From Clostridiales bacterium (GTDB lineage: Bacteria > Bacillota > Clostridia > Oscillospirales > Oscillospiraceae), in contig DQIA01000037.1 in assembly GCA_003525905.1 (NCBI GenBank), positions 5,393 through 69,392 on the forward strand: a DNA stretch of 64,000 bases, written 5' to 3'. This document shows, one piece after another, positions 60,773 through 64,000 of this stretch. The position numbers and the translations under genes are program-made. Under the pieces are notes generated by a model that worked only from the letters and a program-made list of their open reading frames with translations, had not been told where the DNA came from and did no database searches. Numbering within the stretch: position 1 is the first letter of the stretch; the number at the start of each line of letters is the position of its first letter.

Positions 60773-62032
60773 TCAGGACTCCGTATTGCCGCCGTCCGTC
60801 TCGCTCAGCGAGACCTGCACGGTGTATGGCCCGCCGATGACACCGGCGGAGACATTCGCAGGCAGCGCGACCTCCAGCTCGACCTGCTTGGCCGCTGCGT
60901 CATAGTGGCGGCTGAAGTCGGCCGTAACGGTCAGGTCCTCCATGCGGAGCGTGCTCATGACGCTCGCGCGGCCGCGGACGGTGATCTTGACATTCTGGTC
61001 GGCAAACGTCATGCCGGTCGGCGCCTCCTTGCGGAGGATGTTCGCCGTGGGAACGGTGAATTCCTTCGTCACGAGGCCCTTGAGCGTGACCGTGATCTTC
61101 ACGGTCTGGCTGTCGGCGCGGCTCGTAACGCCACTCGGCAGCTCCGGCGTGACCTCGAACGTCTCGGTCCCGGTGATCTGTGCCAGATCGATCGTGCGGA
61201 TGGTCAGCTCGTCCGCCATGGCATCCAGAACGGCCGTATTGCCCGTGACGCGCAGGGTGGACGGCTCGATCGTTACCTCCGCATCCTCGGACGTCGCGCC
61301 GCCGCCGGAAATAAGTGTTGCATTGAGCTTAATATCCTTATACTGCAGGATAGGGATCGTTACACGAACGGAATCCGCAGAGCTTGTCACATACTGGCTC
61401 AGCGACAGCTCGTTGCCGTCCTTGTCCAGCAGGACGACGGGACAATCCGTGTCGATGAGTGCATCGGCATCCGTCACATCGACGCGCACGACGGCGCGGG
61501 CGATCTTGTTGACCTCCTCCGCAGGGCCGCGGACGGAGATGGACTGTGTGCCGAGGGTCAGGTTGGATTTATCGATCATATAGCCCGTCTTCGGCTCGCC
61601 GGTGTATTCGAGCTCGATGGGGACCTCGGGGTTCTCCTTAATGTCGCTGACCGTGACGGAGATGCGTGACGGTGCGCGGCTCGTTTCGCTGATATCGCCC
61701 GTTGCCACGGTGCTGGGCCAGACGACGCTCCAGCTGAGCTGATAGCTGCCGCTGGCGGCAATGCGCGTGACGTCCGCAATGGCGGTGACCGTCTCGTTGT
61801 TCAGCTCCTTGAGATCGGATCGGCGGCCGGAGACCTTGATGCTGACCTTCGTGGAATCGCCGCCCGTGAGCATCAGGCCCTGGGACGTCAGGGCCTCCGT
61901 GCCCTCGAACTGAACGCTGATGCCGCTGATGGTGATGGTGTCGTCGGGATTCACGACCGTGACGGCATAGAACCAGAGCACGATGGAGACGACGAGCGCC
62001 AGAAGAAAGGCAAGGATCTTACTTTTTTGCAT
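60773..62032 (-). CDS. ybbR: YbbR-domain protein (CdaR, regulator of CdaA)
   Basis: A 419-residue protein with an N-terminal signal anchor (about 7-25) and four extracellular YbbR repeats of ~80 residues (for example TITISGISVQFEGTEALTSQGLM and QSISVRGPAEEVNKIARAVVRVDV). In Firmicutes the YbbR protein CdaR binds and controls the diadenylate cyclase CdaA. Its start overlaps cdaA by 14 bases. This CdaR is unrelated to the CdaR/PucR DNA-binding regulator at the left end of the window. Confidence 0.93.
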   Translation of the reverse strand: MQKSKILAFLLALVVSIVLWFYAVTVVNPDDTITISGISVQFEGTEALTSQGLMLTGGDSTKVSIKVSGRRSDLKELNNETVTAIADVTRIAASGSYQLSWSVVWPSTVATGDISETSRAPSRISVTVSDIKENPEVPIELEYTGEPKTGYMIDKSNLTLGTQSISVRGPAEEVNKIARAVVRVDVTDADALIDTDCPVVLLDKDGNELSLSQYVTSSADSVRVTIPILQYKDIKLNATLISGGGATSEDAEVTIEPSTLRVTGNTAVLDAMADELTIRTIDLAQITGTETFEVTPELPSGVTSRADSQTVKITVTLKGLVTKEFTVPTANILRKEAPTGMTFADQNVKITVRGRASVMSTLRMEDLTVTADFSRHYDAAAKQVELEVALPANVSAGVIGGPYTVQVSLSETDGGNTES

Positions 62033-62888
62033 CTTTGTTCTCCTTTTGCTTCCGGCGGAGGAGCTTGAGCGGGTTGCGTGTCTTCTCCTCGCGCTGGGGG
62101 GCCAGCTCGTTGAGCAGGAGCTTTTCGAGCGTCTGTGGGGCGAGATGGCGCTTGAGCATGCCGGAGATCGCCACAGAGATCGTGCCCGTCTCCTCGGAGA
62201 CGATGACGACGACGGCATCGGAGACCTCGCTGATGCCGATGCCCGCGCGATGGCGCGTGCCGAGGTCGCTGCTGATATTGTGGTTCTCCGTCAGCGGCAA
62301 GACGCAGCCCGCCGCCGCAATGCGGTCATTGCGGATGATGACCGCGCCGTCATGGAGCGACGCCTTGGTGAAAAACAGGTTGCGCAGCAGCTCCGAGGAG
62401 ACGCAGGCATCCACGACGGTGCCGCTCTTCTGGTATTCCAGCAGCGGGATGGAGCGCTCGAAGACGATGAGCACGCCCGTGCGCTCCTTGGCCATGATCT
62501 CGCAGGCCTGCACGGTCTGCTCGATGACGCGGTCGATCTCGCGCTGCTCTTCCTTGACGGAAAGGATCTCGCGGACATTTTTGCTGCCGAGCTTTTCGAG
62601 CATACGCCGCAGCTCCGGCTGGAACACAACGATCAGGGCCACAAGGCCGATCTCCAGGATCTTGTCGAGGATATAGTTCAGCAGATACATGTTGAGCAGC
62701 TGCGTCACACCGGCAAGGATCAGGATGATGAGCACGCTCTTGGCGATCCGCGCCGCACTGGTCGACCGGACCATCATGATGACCTTATAGATGAGGAAGG
62801 CTACGACGAGGATATCCACGATGTCCATGACCTTGATGGTCGGGAGCATCGAGCTGAACTCCTTAAAGAAATTGATCACTGCATCCAT
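62019..62888 (-). CDS. cdaA: Diadenylate cyclase CdaA (DisA-like)
   Basis: A 289-residue protein with three N-terminal TM helices (about 10-85) and a cytoplasmic DAC domain (about 100-265) with the catalytic LHDGAVIIRN near 178 and TRHRAGIG near 210. It joins two ATP to make c-di-AMP, which controls potassium and osmolyte balance and wall homeostasis. I use the ATG at 62888 (GGAG eight bases upstream); a TTG at 62894 is possible. It is the first gene of the long minus-strand run; glmM, often third in this operon, is not here. Confidence 0.96.
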   Translation of the reverse strand: MDAVINFFKEFSSMLPTIKVMDIVDILVVAFLIYKVIMMVRSTSAARIAKSVLIILILAGVTQLLNMYLLNYILDKILEIGLVALIVVFQPELRRMLEKLGSKNVREILSVKEEQREIDRVIEQTVQACEIMAKERTGVLIVFERSIPLLEYQKSGTVVDACVSSELLRNLFFTKASLHDGAVIIRNDRIAAAGCVLPLTENHNISSDLGTRHRAGIGISEVSDAVVVIVSEETGTISVAISGMLKRHLAPQTLEKLLLNELAPQREEKTRNPLKLLRRKQKENKDAKK

Positions 62889-62966
62889 GAGCAAAACTCC
62901 GCAAATTCCAAGTTACTGCAATTACCTTACAGAACCCGATATGGGCCCTATTTTTAGATTCTATTC

Positions 62967-62995
62967 ATTATATCCGATTTTCGCCGCAATAGCAA
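62967..62995 (-). promoter_or_regulatory. Promoter of the cdaA run
   Basis: Minus-strand -35 TTGCTA (62990-62995) and -10 TATAAT (62967-62972) with a 17-base spacer, about 78 bases before cdaA, in a locally AT-rich gap. Confidence 0.7.
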
Positions 62996-63017
62996 GTGGG
63001 AAACGCGCGTTTTTCCG

Positions 63018-64000
63018 TCATCCCGGCAAAAATGCCGTTCTGCACACCTGCAGGAACTGCCGGACCTCCGCAGACGTGTTAAAAGCAGAGAAGCTCACCC
63101 GGACCGTTCCGGTCTCGAGCGTTCCGCCGCTGCGGTGGGCCATCGGCGCACAGTGCAGCCCGGCCCGCACGGCGATCCCGGCCTCCGCCAGACGGGCGGC
63201 GGCCTCCTCGCAGTCAAGGTCCCGGCAGCGGAACGACAGAACGCCGCTCTGCCCCGGCCCCGTGAACACCTCCACGCCCGGCAGCTGCCGAAGGCCGCGC
63301 GCCGCGAGGGCCGTGAGTGCGCGCTCCACCGCCAGCAGCTCTTCCGGCCGCTGCTCCCGCACGAAGCGCAGGCCAGCCAGCAGGCCGCCGATGCCGCAGA
63401 CGTTGTGCGTGCCCGCCTCGTGGCGGTCCGGCAGGAAATCCGGCATGCTCTGATCGAGCGAATTGCTCCCCGTGCCGCCCTGCAGCAGCGGCTCCCCCGC
63501 CGCGCCGCACAGCAGCAGGCCCGTCCCCTGCGGGCCATACAGTCCCTTGTGCCCCGGCATGGCAATGAAGGCCGCGCCCGTCCCATGCAGACGGACCGGC
63601 AGCGTTCCCGCGGACTGCGAGGCATCGATGACGAGCGGGACGCCGCGTTCCCGGCACAGCGCGGCAACGGCGGACACGGGCAGCACATTGCCGTAGACAT
63701 TTGAAACATGCGTGCACACCGCCGCATCCGCTCCCTGCTGCAGGGCGCGCGCAAAGCCCTCGAGCAGCCGCTCCGGCGCAAACGGCGGTGCGTCGGCCGT
63801 TTCAATCTGCGCACCGAGCGCCGCAAGCGGCCGCGTGACGGCATTGTGCTCCATGCCGGACAGCACGACGCGCCCGCCCGGCCGGACAAGGCTGCGCAGG
63901 GCAATATTCAGGCCGTGCGTCGCGTTCATGGTGAAAACGACCTGCTCCGGCGCGGCGTCGAACAGCTCCGCCGCCTCGGGGCGGCAGGCATAGACGACCC
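63018..64000 (-). CDS. Cysteine desulfurase family protein (class V aminotransferase, EF2568-like), N-terminus off the window
   Basis: About 327 C-terminal residues are present; the frame stays open to 64000 (PEQVVFTMNATHGLN), so the true start is outside. Motifs: NATHGLN, MEHNAVTRPL, the PLP-lysine loop AMPGHKGLYGPQGTG, AGTHNVCGIGGL and the C-terminal AGLHCAPMAHRSGGTLETGTVRVS with the candidate persulfide Cys. This last motif marks the EF2568-type branch rather than IscS or SufS. Such enzymes may supply sulfur from cysteine, though activity in this branch is less well known. It is upstream of cdaA on the same strand with a separate promoter between them. Confidence 0.88.
   Translation of the reverse strand, partial: VVYACRPEAAELFDAAPEQVVFTMNATHGLNIALRSLVRPGGRVVLSGMEHNAVTRPLAALGAQIETADAPPFAPERLLEGFARALQQGADAAVCTHVSNVYGNVLPVSAVAALCRERGVPLVIDASQSAGTLPVRLHGTGAAFIAMPGHKGLYGPQGTGLLLCGAAGEPLLQGGTGSNSLDQSMPDFLPDRHEAGTHNVCGIGGLLAGLRFVREQRPEELLAVERALTALAARGLRQLPGVEVFTGPGQSGVLSFRCRDLDCEEAAARLAEAGIAVRAGLHCAPMAHRSGGTLETGTVRVSFSAFNTSAEVRQFLQVCRTAFLPG

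Noticed and set aside
1..64000. tRNA, rRNA, SRP RNA, transposase or phage genes
   Set aside because: I looked through the intergenic gaps for TTCGA-type tRNA ends, conserved rRNA stretches, the SRP RNA core near ffh and transposase motifs and found none.

Overview
This 64 kb window looks like the chromosome of a GC-rich, low-motility-signature Firmicute of the class Clostridia, most likely an Oscillospiraceae-type gut bacterium. The placement is an inference. It rests on the gene orders (ylxM-ffh-rpsP-khpA; yicC-remA-gmk-rpoZ-priA-def-fmt-rsmB-rlmN-prpC-prkC-rsgA-thiN; cdaA-ybbR), strong GGAGG ribosome binding sites, TTGACA/TATAAT promoters, a sporulation-type DUF3794 (SPOCS)-LysM protein, SLH-domain surface proteins, and GC-rich coding sequence with long antisense shadow ORFs. 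I saw no rRNA, tRNA, insertion sequence, prophage or CRISPR array.

Layout. 1-6.1 kb: ftsE-ftsX and the start of an M23-type hydrolase activator, a CdaR/PucR regulator, an RsuA-type pseudouridine synthase, a DUF4830 protein, an FMN-riboswitch-controlled riboflavin transporter ribU, and a HAD phosphatase. 6.2-16 kb: a P1B-type metal ATPase with a DUF6110 partner, an orphan gene, an LtaS-like sulfatase, two linked CobW/COG0523 GTPases (one very His-rich, one fused to a TIGR03943-like domain), a TetR regulator and a lipoprotein. 16.1-23 kb: an unusual three-gene cluster with a ~1525-residue multidomain protein (HD domain, long helical region, NadD-like nucleotidyltransferase, GNAT-like stretch, phosphoribosyltransferase-like domain), a Rossmann dehydrogenase-like protein and a Cys-containing flavodoxin-like protein. 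22.9-28.6 kb: a PdaA-like deacetylase, the ylxM-ffh-rpsP-khpA operon, an ABC exporter and a LUD-domain protein.

28.6-37.9 kb: a run of five different perfect hairpins, then a 2548-residue secreted subtilisin-like protease carrying a dockerin-like module, and upstream of it a small secreted protein with a cohesin-like domain and three SLH repeats. Together these suggest a protease docked to the cell wall through a cohesin-dockerin pair. 37.9-44.5 kb: a long HTH regulator, a PatB/MalY C-S lyase overlapping a UvrD-like helicase, and a sulfur/tRNA-modification pair (TcdA-like and rhodanese-TtcA fusion).

44.5-62.9 kb is one almost gapless minus-strand run of housekeeping genes from cdaA (c-di-AMP synthesis) to the SPOCS protein: translation (def, fmt, rsmB, rlmN, rsgA), nucleotide metabolism (gmk), RNA polymerase omega, replication restart (priA), PASTA kinase and its phosphatase, and thiamine pyrophosphokinase. 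It also holds a DnaJ/DUF5685 pair and an RseC-like protein. The window ends inside a cysteine-desulfurase-family gene. The most novel parts are the 16.1-22.9 kb cluster and the cohesin/dockerin protease locus.
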